The notes beneath the pieces are model-generated. The model saw nothing but the letters and a program-made list of their open reading frames with translations, searched no databases and was not told where the DNA came from. Of a DNA stretch of 64,000 bases, positions 42,702 to 54,740 are shown in pieces. Both the position numbers and the translations under genes were made by a program. Position 1 is the stretch's first letter. Each line of letters begins with the position of its first letter. Source of the stretch: Terfezia claveryi (lineage: Eukaryota; Ascomycota; Pezizomycetes; Pezizales; Pezizaceae); assembly GCA_015179025.1 (NCBI GenBank), contig WHUX01000177.1:1-64000 (forward strand), read 5' to 3'.

Positions 42702-45700
42702 ATGGCTCCCACCGCAATGTCAAACGCAATTCCCCCACGCAGGAAGAGAAAGGCCCGCCCTCCTATTCGCGCAAAGTTCACCTTGGAGCCAGATTGGAGA
42801 GGGGATGTGGGTTATGTGTCTGAAGATTTGTGGAAGGATCTCTTTGGTCCATTACCGAGGACCACTAGTAGTGCTGATGCAGAAGACGAGGAGGGTATGT
42901 TGTGCTTTGGAGTCTAATTCCATTTCTCTCTGCCTATTGACTTTACAGTTGCTCTGACGATACAACTGTCTTTGCAGTGCTCCCGGATCCGCCAGTTTAT
43001 CATCTTGCCGTCGCCCTCCCAGTTCCTGCACTCACTCCCGAGCTCACGGTAAAGCAAGGGAAATGGACCACGGTGCCTGTCACCCTTCCCCCTCCGGCTA
43101 CGTCGCAATCCCCAGCACTACCACCGTCCACTGTGCTCTTCCCCGACAATGCTCAGTCTTTCACATGCTTATCCGGGTTCAAGGCGTCTCTACCACTGGC
43201 TGAACTCAACAAGAAGGGAAAGAAGTCCATCTCGGTTCTGGTAACGGACGTGGACCTAGTCGGACTTGAGACCCTCATCATATCAGTCTCTCCACCTCAT
43301 GGTAGTGAATACGTGGGTGACGAGGAGGTCGAGGAGATGGTCAGGATGGCAGTACGAGGCGTCAAAGTCCTCCATCGAGATGATGTACTTCGCCTAGGTG
43401 GAAGGATGCGAGGCCGGGAAGCAAGGATTGAGATTGCCGAGCCAGTCGACCAGGGAGTCATCCTCCCCACTACGAAAATTGTGGTGGTCAAGGACAATAG
43501 TGGGCTGAAGCGGGAACCTCAAAAACAGGTCGACGGAGTCATTTTCGGAGGCAGGCAGCAACAGCAAGTGGTCCAGGGCGACGGTGAATTAGAGGACGAA
43601 GATGATGGCTCAGACTCAGCAGGAATCACAAGTTTCTTTAAACTTCCCGCTTTACCAGGGATAAGTCTACCTGGGACACCTCTGCGAAATGGTGTGAACT
43701 CCAAAATCCCATTATCCCCGCCAGGGTCAAGGGGTGGAATAGCTCCAGGCGCACCAGGGAAGAATTTCAAGCCCCAACCACTTGTCCAGAAGATACCCCC
43801 TGAACTTCTTCACCCAAGACCGAAAGATGGAGAGGAAGATGAAGAGGCGCGAGTTTATGTGGACGTCAAAGAATTGCTTGGGTTAGGCACTTTTAGCGGT
43901 GATTGGGTTGGGATATCTTTGCCACCGCCTGCTACTTCTCTACCTACCGTTATGGAAACGGGTGCAAAGTCAAGCGTTGACAAAAAGAAGAAACACACCA
44001 CAAATGGCGTGTCCAGCCTACCAACCGACTGGGAGTGGAGGCCAGTCAGAATATACTCACTTCCTGATAGCTACTCATCTCAGATGCCCTGCTCTAGTGC
44101 ATCCAGCAGATCAAAGAAGGGCAAAAGTCCAGAACTTCCAGACAAGAGCAGCAAGCCTACTATTTACATATCACCCATCCTCCTCGCCAATCTAACCCCC
44201 TCTGGACCTCAGGCGACATCACTGGCCTCGCCACCGGAACTACACATTTTCCCTCTCCCGTTTGCATCCAACTCTTCCTCTAGTTCTAATAGCCCTATCC
44301 CACCAGCAGCCAAGGAAGTGACCTTACTCAGGATTGCATCTCCAACGTCCACGGACAGAGCACTACAGCCGTCCTTGCTCCTTGCTCTGAAAACACATTT
44401 CGAGTCTGCCAGGCGTCTTGTCAAAAAGGGCGATCTAATAGCCGTCACAGTGGACGAGGTCCTTGCTAGAAGTCTTTTTGGGGAGGAATCCGGTGGCGTA
44501 ACAGAAGAGTTGTTACTCGGGCAAAATTCAATGGAAAACATTGGATCGAGCAAAGCTGGTGTCGCAGGGGGTATCGGTGAAGGAGGGAGAGTACTTGCGT
44601 GGTTTAAGGTTGGGAATATTGCTCCGCCTGCGCCCTCAGGAGATGATGAAGAAGGGCGATGGGGTGGTGTAGTTTACGTTGACCCTGCTAGTACAAGAAT
44701 GGCGCAAGCGGGAAGTGACAAGAGGAAGATACCGCCAACTATCTATTCTACCTGGGAGTATTATCTCAATCTACGTCCACTACCACTTTTCTTACCGCCT
44801 CCAGATTGCTATCAGACGCTTCCACCGCCACTACGAGTTCCGTATCGATATGTATCTACGGTTCACCGAAGATTACGGGAACTCATATCTGCAGCAACTT
44901 CGCCAAGAGCAATACACCTGAATCTACCCCCGATATCAATCCTCATCACGTCGACTCAGAGAAGTGTAGGGAAGAAAACAATAGCTATGAGAGCCGCTGC
45001 GGATGTGGGTGTGCATATGTTTCATATTGATGCATATGACATTGTATCGGAGGGTAACAACGGCGACGTGAAAACGGAAGCCTTCTTACGCGCCAGAGTT
45101 GACCGGGCGCTAGCGTGCGGAAAGGAAAACACTGTACTCCTCATCAGCCACGTCGAGGCATTTGCCGGTGCGGGGGCTGGAGGCGCAGGTGGAGGCGGTG
45201 GAAAGATTGTCGAGCTACTGAAGGAAGTTGTGAGCGGGTGGAGAGTCATTGTTGGTACCACAGGCGAGGTTGAAAAGATTGGAGATTCTGGGGCTGGGGG
45301 AGGAGCTGGGGGCGCTCCTCAAGGTGGAGGAGGAATAAGAGGTGTATTTACCCATGAGTTGGAGATTAGTGCTCCTGATGAAGGAGAGCGAGAAGGCCTA
45401 TTGAAGGGGATTGTAGAAGAAAAGGGTGTTTGCTTGGGTGAGGACGTGCAGTTGAGTTCGGTTGCCGTGAAGACTGCTGCCCTCGTCGGTGGAGATCTTG
45501 TGGATGTGGTGGAGCGGTCTGTTGCTGGCGCGCGGGAGCGCGTTAGTCAACTCGTCAAACGCCTGGCAAACTCACCACCACCAATACCTCCCATCCCAAT
45601 CACCAATGGAGAGCCAGTGAAGAACCCTATCACAGTTCGTGATTTGTACATTGCAGGAGGTGACGAAGTCCGCTCAGTCCTTATGAAAGACTTTGAAGCA

Positions 45701-47468
45701 GCCGTCGAAGCCGCCAGGCGGAACTTTGCCGACTCGATTGGTGCCCCCAAGATCCCCAACGTCTCTTGGGACGATGTCGGTGGTCTGGCAAATGTCAAAT
45801 CTGCAGTCATGGAGACTATCCAACTTCCCCTAGAGCGTCCAGAGTTATTTGCTCGTGGTATGAAGAAGCGAAGTGGAATCTTGTTCTACGGCCCTCCGGG
45901 TACAGGAAAAACATTGCTTGCAAAAGCTATTGCTACAGAGTTCTCCCTCAATTTCTTTTCAGTTAAGGGACCGGAGTTATTGAATATGTATATTGGTGAG
46001 TCGGAAGCCAATGTTAGAAGGGTGTTTCAGAGAGCGAGAGATGCTAGGCCTTGTGTTGTGTTCTTTGACGAGTTGGACTCTGTGGCGCCTAAGAGAGGTA
46101 ATCAGGGAGATTCAGGCGGTGTCATGGACAGAATTGTCTCGCAGTTGTTGGCAGAACTGGATGGTATGAGTGAAGGGAAGGAAGGGAGTGGTGGTGTTTT
46201 CGTCGTGGGAGCTACAAATAGACCAGATTTGTTGGATGCGGCGCTTTTGCGTCCTGGGCGGTACGTACCTCGGCCTTGGGTTTCGAATTCATGGTAGCGA
46301 ACTAACATGAGTACAGATTCGACAAAATGTTGTACCTCGGTGTATCTGACACCCATGAGAAGCAACTTACCATTCTGGAAGCCCTCACTAGGAAGTTCAC
46401 TCTCCACCCCGACTTGTCCCTACGGGGGGTTGCTGAGGGGCTGCCGTTTACATACACTGGCGCTGATCTATACGCCCTCTGTTCTGATGCAATGTTGAAG
46501 GCTATTACTCGACAAGCTCAGCGTGTAGAGGAGAAAGTGCAAGAAACAAGGCAACGCCTTGGACGTGATATCACGACGGGATGGTGGTTTGACCATGAAG
46601 CCGGGCCGGAAGATGTCAAAGTATTGGTCGAGGAGTTTGATTTTGTAGCTGCTGGGAGGGAATTGGTTGGGTCTGTTAGGTTCGTACGACATTCCTCCCT
46701 CAAATTATGGCTGAGATGCTGACGTATATACTTCACAGCGCAAAAGAACTCGAACACTACAACCGCGTCCGCCGGCAATTCGAGCTCACTGAAGCAGAAA
46801 AAGAGGCAGAGAAGAAAGCTCTTCGAGAGGAAAACGCAAATAAACACGCTCCTATGGCATTCCTAAATGACGCCAAGGGGAAGGGGAAAGGGAAAGCTAT
46901 ATCTTATCACGATGATTCGGACGATGATGCGGGGTATGCTAGCCTCTCATTCCCACCAGATGGGGCGTCAAGTGCTGGTAGGAGTAGTGAACGAAGACTT
47001 AACCTCAGCCAGCTCGGGACAGGGAGTATAATGGCGCTTTGGAAGGAGAGGGATGGAGAACTAAGCTCTGCGGCAGAGGAGGAGAGTGAGGAAGATCACA
47101 GCGAGGGAAGTGAACCTGGGGTAATTCGTCCTAGTGGGGCGGCTTCGGCTTCGTCTGCAGTAAGGGGTGTGGCAGATGTGAAGCCGAATCCCCCAGTGGA
47201 GTTACCGCATTTAGACAAGAAGCCCGATCAAGGGAAGCCGTATACGGAGCCTAAGAGTCTGGAGGAGTTGGATGAAGAGTTTCCGATGTTGCCGACTATT
47301 AGAGAGGAGGAGGACGAAAAGTCGGATTTGTCATTGCGCGGGGGGCCGATGAGGGCTACAGCGATTGGGGTGGGAGAGGGGAAGGGGAAGGGGACACATC
47401 AGCTTTTGGGAGGGTTTATGGACGAGAATGATGATGAGAACGAGCTTTATGGGGAGGCAAGGGAGTGA
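42702..47468 (+). CDS. PEX6: Peroxin-6, peroxisomal AAA ATPase
   Basis: Four exons give 1522 aa: 42702-42894, 42978-46260, 46317-46679 and 46739-47468. D2 is canonical: VSWDDVGGLANVKSAVMETIQLPLE, Walker A GPPGTGKT (about 1036), Walker B [38 protein letters not shown]. D1 (from about 715) is degenerate, with STQRSVGKKT for Walker A and a Gly/Ala-rich insert, as expected for Pex6. The PGRFDK motif is split by an intron at CG|A. Pex6 works with Pex1 as a hexamer that pulls monoubiquitinated Pex5 from the peroxisome membrane. The C-terminal tail is a long acidic, probably disordered extension. It is longer than most family members. Confidence 0.95.
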
Positions 47469-47854
47469 GGCAGCGTCCATGGTGTGGTTGTGGGTGAGGT
47501 GAGGTGATGGACATGCCATTGGGACAGTGTAGAGGCATATAATTGAGGTGGTGATGTTCGATATAGATATCCATAGTGGGGTTTTGTGTTTTGTATAAAA
47601 GTGTGAACATCGAAATATGTTTTTATATATATATATATATATTTTCTTCATCTCTTTTTATTTAAATTTATGTTTGTGATTTGCATAACCTTTGTTCCGT
47701 AGTTACTATCACTAACTGGGTAAGGATCGGATACCTAGATATGGTGACACTTACTACGTCAGCAACTATGCAACAAGATCAAGGAAGAACCATGCCTATG
47801 GCTTAATTATAGTCGCTGAATTTGATTGTTGAATCTGAACTTGCTATTGTACTT

Positions 47855-48532
47855 ATGGCCTCTGCAGCACCTACAACCCCCCTCTCTACTGCTATCTCAA
47901 CTACTTTTCCGGCTGTTAATAGCATGAACAGACGCCTCCTAAGTGATATCCTTAAACTGCTACCTCATGCAATAACGTTTTTGAGGCTGCTGAATACCTC
48001 TATCTCATATTTTCGGTCTCGCAGCGTAGTCTCGCGGCGTGATCAAAGGAGTACTACATTAATACAGTACCAATTCCCTAGCGGGGCACCAAATCATCCC
48101 GCCGCGTTGTTGGGTTTAACCAAAACAGCGGAGAGATGTCTGAGGGTCGGGGCTATTGACAGAGATAGAATGATTTACCTATATGGAGTAAAAAGTGGTG
48201 AGAGAATGTGACGTCAACAGACTAGGGTTTTTGTACGAGAGTAACCTGCTTTGAGGAGTCTTCAGGGTAACGCACGAGTAGGCGAGGTTCCCTCTGCATC
48301 TTTAGGTCTCTCTCTACATGGTAGGAGTCTTACCATTAGACAAATGTGCCTTTCCTGCTGTAATTTTTCACGTTTATGTATTGGTACGTATCCTGAAACC
48401 CGACACAAGACTAAATCCTCTATCTACTTCACTATGAGGCTCCGGGTTGGGTATGCCATTACTTCTGTATTGCTATATACTTATGGGCGTGGGTATCAAC
48501 AAGGTTTATACCTCGTGACTCTCAATTATTGA
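47855..48532 (+). pseudogene. Possible decayed open frame, unrecognised
   Basis: From ATG 47855 the frame stays open to TTAAATTATTGA near 48532 except for TGA at 48209 and a TAA about 30 bases later. Both are one C-to-T change from a sense codon, like the lesions of the transposons in this window. The product is basic and Ser/Leu-rich with no family I recognise. A chance frame remains possible. Confidence 0.2.
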
Positions 48533-51218
48533 TGACTTCACGGACTTACTTTTTTTTTTTTCACTTGAGTGGTGCATCGGTTATCCTCGGACGTTTCTAC
48601 CACGTCGACAACTGAGTTTAGATCCTAGAGTGTCCTCCTTATCATGATTCTGCCTTTTCTCAGAAACCTATTTTGCTAAAATAATCAGGCAAAAATGATG
48701 ATTTGAAAACGGCGAATGCCAAACTTGAATTTTGGCAACGCCCCACACTCCTGGGTCTGTGTCCTCTGCTAGGCTTGCACTGTGATAATCTATATTAGGC
48801 CTTTTGGCTCGGGTTAGTCGCCGGGAAGCTCAGAGATTTCGAAAGCGGAATGTTCGCAAATGCCGTAAATAACATTTAAAGTATGTACCACTAGGAGAGA
48901 GAAGTGTTACTTGCAAAGCCCAGAGATAAAAAGTCCGTTAGTAGAAAATAATATTTATATATATAATTTTTTTTCCCCAGGCAGCTAATTACCTATATAC
49001 CAGTAGATATCTACTCGGCAGGCAAAGTTGTGCTACAAATTTCTTTTATTTTTTTTTTAAAAAAAATCAACGACAATTGAAAGCCAGACTCACATCAATT
49101 AGATGACCACTATTATCCAAGCCGCCAACGGTTTAGAGTTGACCACTGGACAAGGCCATAAGTTGATCTACAATATTCCCTGTACGGTAAAGTTGTTGTG
49201 TGTAGTAAATGAGTTGTATGTATCGCATATTGTGCTTTCACTAACATCATGGTAGTGCATAATCTTTGGCGTTTTGCCGCCCACCCCCCAACTACTGTTG
49301 AATCAGCCCGCTTTTTTGGCTGGTTCCTTTGCCGGAATCTGTAGGGGGTGATGTGTGGAAAAACAGTAAGATATGAAGGGGACAGGAGAAGAGAGGCGGG
49401 AGAAACAGACGGGAAGGAAGAGCGGCGCGCGTGGAAAGTGGTGGTGGGGGGGCTATGGGTGGCTTTACAAGGTCCTTGGTCAAACCCATCCATATTATTA
49501 TCATCCATAGATCACCGTTCATAGGCATCTTCCAGGCTGGGAGAGCTCCTATGTCTCTACTACATATGCTCCTGCGTGACCAAAGTCCCTCTCTCCTCCC
49601 CTCTCCCCTTCCCAATCTTCGACCACCCTTGCATGGTCCTCCAGTTTAGTTGTACGCAGTATAATGCGCCCAAATTCCCTTCCAGCAATCGTAATTTCGG
49701 AATATTCTTGCCTCTTGCCCCAAAAGCCCCACCTCATCACCATTCCCGTCTCATAGCTTTGAAGGGTGAAGGGAATTAATCATAAGCTAGTCTGGTATTG
49801 CTTATCAGCCCTTCATCTCTCTTGAAAATCTATGCCTTCTTCGTTCCATTAGGACTTTTTCTCTAATAAATCAGCTAACTAGTATGACAATAATGTAGGA
49901 TATAGGGAACATTATGCTTATATATTCTTAACTCTTACTCAAGCTATTTGCCAGTTAGATGATCTTGCCTGCTTTCTCTTTTAAAGCATGTCTGTCCCCA
50001 CTCTTAACCCAACCTTACACTTCTAATTAACTCTCTATCAAGACTTCAAAACTTTATTGATACTACTATTGGCAACGTGCAAGAGGGACTTAAATATTAC
50101 CAATAGGCGCATAAGGTTCAATCATCTCTGGGCTCGGCAGCCAACACTACTACCTCTGACCATTCCCCCCCTCTCCTGTCCGGTTCAGCTAATAATTTCT
50201 TATATATATGTACAGTACATATTTTTTATTCTGGGATTTCATAAGTCCGGTCCGGTTCATACATTTGCCCAATTAAACAAATAAAAGTTTGCTCTGTAAT
50301 ACCGGGCGTTCTGGTATAGCAAGTTGCAAGTGCACAGTAACAAGTACTTACACAGTTGGTCAACGGAACAAATGCAAGAGAACGCAGCACAAATATCCAT
50401 CGAAAATCAGCCGAAGTTTCTATTACAGGTCTGCTATGAGGGGGCCAATGTGAAGGGAAAACGTATGTTTACTGCTACTTGAGTAAGTTTTACAGAGCAT
50501 AGGCAGTTATTGTTAAGTTATATGAATTAGTGGTAGAAATGAACTGTGAGGAAGACGGCTATGAAACATACGCAAAACGAGCTGAAGGTTGCGAATATCA
50601 AAGGAGCCTGTAAAGAATACATTCCATGGGAGAGAGAGATTCTATCAGCTGGACAAGGTGAGCATATAGTCAATAACTGGGATATGTAAAAACTGTTAAC
50701 GAGATTTAAGGACGTGGTTGTTTTTTTGTGCATTTATTTAGCGAAGGTGAGCGAAGGAATCATAGTAATGAGTAGTATTTAAAAACTTAAAATAATATTA
50801 AGATTAAAAAAAATTAAAAATACATACGAAAAGACTCATTATGAATGTGATATGCTTGCATAAAACCTTTTCTCTATGCAACCTGGAAGGTATGTCTTGC
50901 ATAATATTTACATAGGCCAATGAGACCATTTCCTATAATAAGGAGAGTTCGATCGAGATTGATATTTACATATTCTACGTTAATGTGGCACGTTGGCGAT
51001 TTTCCAAATGCGAGTAGGATTGTATAAGGAACTAAGACCATTCCTTACTTATCTACTACTCTGTACTAAAACTATCTATATCTTTGAGTTCTCTCACTCC
51101 TCTCTGACCCTACTCCCGCTATATTCCACTTAGTTTATGTTCTCACTTTGGAAGCGTCTGGTCATGCTATTAACAGCCGTATACGCGGAAGATAAATTAC
51201 AGTAGAGAGGGTTGTATG

Positions 51219-51261
51219 TGCTGCTGAGGCTGTGGGTACTACAGCAAGTTCAGAGCAACTC
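51219..51261 (+). repeat. Dispersed repeat, copy B (matches 28733-28775)
   Basis: Aligned with 28733-28775; most mismatches are C/T or A/G. The shared TAATCAAATTCAGCGA follows about 20 bp downstream (near 51281), as in copy A but with a shorter gap. Confidence 0.65.
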
Positions 51262-51690
51262 TGATCGGGCTGTTGATGCAATAATCAAATTCAGCGACTG
51301 TAATCAAGTGGGCTATAGGCATGGTTACCGTATTCCTTGATCTCGTTGCCAGTTAGTGATAATAAGTACAAACTACAAAATACGGCGTTGGAAGTCATGA
51401 ACAAGTAGTAGTAGTAAGTAACCGGACCATAGTATGATATGATACATTGAACATGATGTCTCAAGCGGTAAGTTTGATTTGACAACCAGTTCAGCACAGC
51501 CCGTGAACCGTTGATCAGTATGGGACGTTAATGATGGGTGACGGTTGTCCAATCGTCACCCCACACACGAATACGAGTGAGCAAGCCCCAGGTGATGTCA
51601 ATAGTTGCCTCAAAAATGGATGATTGCTCGGAATATTATTACCACATCGACTGAGCACATGTCATGGAGATACTGTACATATATATAAAT

Positions 51691-51758
51691 ATATCTCATA
51701 TATAAGTATATCTCATATATAAGTATATCTCATATATAAGTATATCTCATATATAAGT
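51691..51758 (+). repeat. 17-bp AT-rich tandem repeat, four copies
   Basis: The unit ATATCTCATATATAAGT is repeated four times without error and followed by a partial ATATATCTCC. The flanks GGAGATA and TATCTCC are inverted, so the block can form a long hairpin. Confidence 0.95.
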
Positions 51759-51816
51759 ATATATCTCCAGATAACAAAATACATGGTACTGTATTAATCA
51801 CTCTGCATTTGGAGAT

Positions 51817-51834
51817 CCCCCCCCCCCCCCCCCC
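51817..51834 (+). repeat. Poly-C run of 18
   Basis: Eighteen consecutive C between GGAGAT and AACCCCC. It is a simple homopolymer that could also be a length artefact of sequencing. Confidence 0.9.
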
Positions 51835-52376
51835 AACCCCCAGAGGCAGAGGCCACCCGTTGCCTGAATTTAATATAGCCTTGTACCAACCCCGGTGACA
51901 GCCTGACGTTATTTACCGTTTTTCCACAAAAAAAGGTCACCCCCAGCAGCTTGGAAACGGGAGGGAGCAGCCTTTGCAGTTTTTTCTTTATCTTTTTTTC
52001 TTTTTTACCAAGTGCGGGATATTGTAGTCGAGATTGAAACGTTTACGTTAATATTGCAAGAAGATGATAGGGATAAAGCGATGGGTCTCCGATGCCGACA
52101 GATCTCGCCCGAGGAACGGGATATATTAATATTTATATGTACAGAGCCAGTATTTGGTATGTTGTGACTCTTGATCCTGACCTTTCCCAACAGACCAGGG
52201 AACATTCGTCAAGTGACATGGGGCTGAGGCATCCATCTCGATGCTTGATAGAACAGCTCTTCCCAAGGCACGGCTTATATCTCCTGTACCTACTCCGTAT
52301 GTACCTACTTGCATGGCCCTCAACTCACAACGAGCCCTCACAAAATGGCAAAAATAAGGGAAAAAAAATAACGGGG

Positions 52377-52408
<32 letters not shown>

Positions 52409-53271
52409 ACATGATAAATTGTAAATAACACCTACTTTAAGCCTGAGCGACCCACAGGCAGTATGTGTAGAAGTATATGTAGGTGCCGGCTTGTAGACAG
52501 GCAGCTGTGCCCACCTGCGAGTGCGAGCTGCGGTTGGCTGCTCACCTCTACCCTCTCACCAGCCAACCAACCCCCCCCCCTCCCCCTTCACCCCCTATCA
52601 CATCGTCACGAGCGCAAGTATCCTCAGGCGGTACTCTGATTTGCTAACCCTCCCCCCTTCCCTCCTCCCTTCACAGCGTACATACGACACCCAGCTTCTC
52701 TAGATCTCCGCTTACATCTCCATCGCATTCAACTGCGATTGCACCCATATACCCCAAACTTACGCTCTGCATCTGCATCGCAGCTTCAAGTTCTTGGTTT
52801 TATTTCAAAAAGGTAGGCACGCAGGCATGGTTACTGCGTTGTAAAGAGTTGGCTATAACAAGGGCGAGTGCATACATATCAGGCATACGGCCGACAACTC
52901 CCAGCACAGCTCCAAATTCAGGAAGCGGTCTGGTGGTTCGAAACGCCAGAGTTAGTGCCTCGTTTATCTAAAGCTACTGGACCAGCTTACTCGCCTAGCT
53001 AACAACCCACACCCCCCCCCCCCTCTCCTCTCTCTTTGAATTACATCTTCATTCTCAAAGAAATCACCGTTACATCCCCACCGTGTACACGAGACGGAGG
53101 GATTAAGAACCGCAAGAAGTGGTTGTATGCTGAACAGGGCTAATATATTTCTTTGAAAATAAATTTACAAAGAGAGACGTCTACCATCAACGCACTGCGT
53201 CCCTGGGGGCTTTTGACGATCGCGAGTCGAGGAAGCTCCGCCAAATAGGTAGCTGATAGTTAATTGAGAAC

Positions 53272-54740
53272 ATGGTGCAGCCATCGAAGCTCTCCCTCTC
53301 TGGAGGTACAAGCAGGCAGCAAGTTGTCGCGTCTAGCTCCACTAGGGAACCTCCCGCGACCACGCTGGGGGGATTCGCGAGGGCTGAGAACCTCCCTACC
53401 CAGGAGAGAGATGGTATGAATTATTCGCATCAGATAACTACAAAACAGTTAACCATTATCCTCCAGATTCCTGGATCGAAGTCTCCTCGCAACCCTCGGA
53501 CGACACATACTCTTCAGCAGACGAAATCCTCAGCGATGGTCTAAACCTCAACCCAACTTCCCATGGCTCAAACATCCGCCAACGTAAGCGCAAGCTGCGG
53601 CGGAACGAAATCCTCCTTGGACGGACAGAGACTAGTAAAGCCTACGACCACAGCGCGGATGATCTCTCCGAGGTGGAGATGGTAGAGGGCAGTTTGAGCT
53701 CTGGCCCTGGGTCGTCCATTGGAGAACTACCTCAGCAGGAGGATTTTGAGTCCTCGTCATCCGCGGCAGGGGAAGAAGACGAAGGGACTAGCAGTGAAGA
53801 AGAAGAGATTGAAGGTGAAGAGGAAGATACGGGGACAATGTTAGGCGTTGGATATAGAAATGATGAGCGACTTCACCATCACCATCATCATCACCATCAT
53901 CATCACCAAAGGGTACAAGGGAGGTACTCCACCCACTCAGTCTCGGAGTTTCATCGCACCCTTGAATCGCACAACCCCTCTCACAGCTTCCTTCGGCACC
54001 GCAACTCGCATTGCGTGGGGAGTACTGGGCGGCAACTACACCCACATCCATCTTCAGAGACGAAAGAGCACCATGATGAGGTGCTTATGGCGTCGTTGTC
54101 GACGCTGCTGTCCTGCGCCGCGGCTGCCAGGGGGTTGCCGAAGGTTTCCCAACAGCAGGGAGCTAGTTCACCTGGTGGAGGGCCTTCGAGAGTGCCGACC
54201 ATGTCTAGTAGTAGGGTCCAGTTGGATACTTTGCACTTAGTCCCTGACCAGGTCATGTCCGAGGCCCACAAACCCTTCGCAGCAGCTGGAGAAACTACAT
54301 CATCTCCGAAAGAAAATACTACCACTACTGGCATCACCACCACCTGGGCTGCAATATCAGCTGACCACAGTACTCGCTCACGCGGCCCAATAAGCCCATC
54401 CCCAACAAATGCCAGCTCCCGCGATAGCTCTAAGAAGCCCACCACAACTACAACGAGTAAGAAACGGTCTTCGTCCACGAGTAAACCCCGAACTAGATCC
54501 TCCTCTCCTCGCAGGCGCACCAGTAGACTCACATCTACGCTCTCCTCGACAGATGCCTCGCTATTGACGTTGGCGGTCTCGGCTGGGGCAGTGATTATCT
54601 TGAGCGCGATTAGTTTCTCGGCGGGATATGTTCTGGGGAAGGAGGTGGGTAAGCTGGAGGTCGTGGGGAGTGCAGTGGGACGGACGGGGAGTGTCGTTAG
54701 GGAGGCACAGAGGGGGGGAGGGGGTTGGTGGGTGGGGTAG
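53272..54740 (+). CDS. Uncharacterised acidic, His-run protein with a C-terminal membrane segment
   Basis: Two exons give 471 aa: 53272-53413 and 53467-54740, with a 53-nt intron (GTATGA donor, TTAAC branch). After a Ser/Thr-rich start comes SWIEVSSQPSDDTYSSADEIL, which looks like a conserved block, then a basic patch (RQRKRKLRRNE). An acidic tract (EEDEGTSSEEEEIEGEEEDTG), an uninterrupted run of 11 His (about 183-193), Ser/Thr/Arg-rich disorder, and a single hydrophobic segment (SLLTLAVSAGAVIILSAISFSAGYVLG, about 411-437) follow. A short tail resembles a tail-anchored or C-terminal single-pass protein. I do not recognise the family and assign no function; the His run may bind metal ions. Confidence 0.75.

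Larger units (their letters stand above)
47469..53271. other. 5.8-kb gene-poor region
   Basis: Contains a decayed frame (47855-48532), a dispersed repeat copy (51219-51261), a 17-bp AT tandem array, an 18-C run and a 31-A run (52377-52407). One AACCAGACTA-like motif occurs at 49788. No intact gene is supported. Confidence 0.5.
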
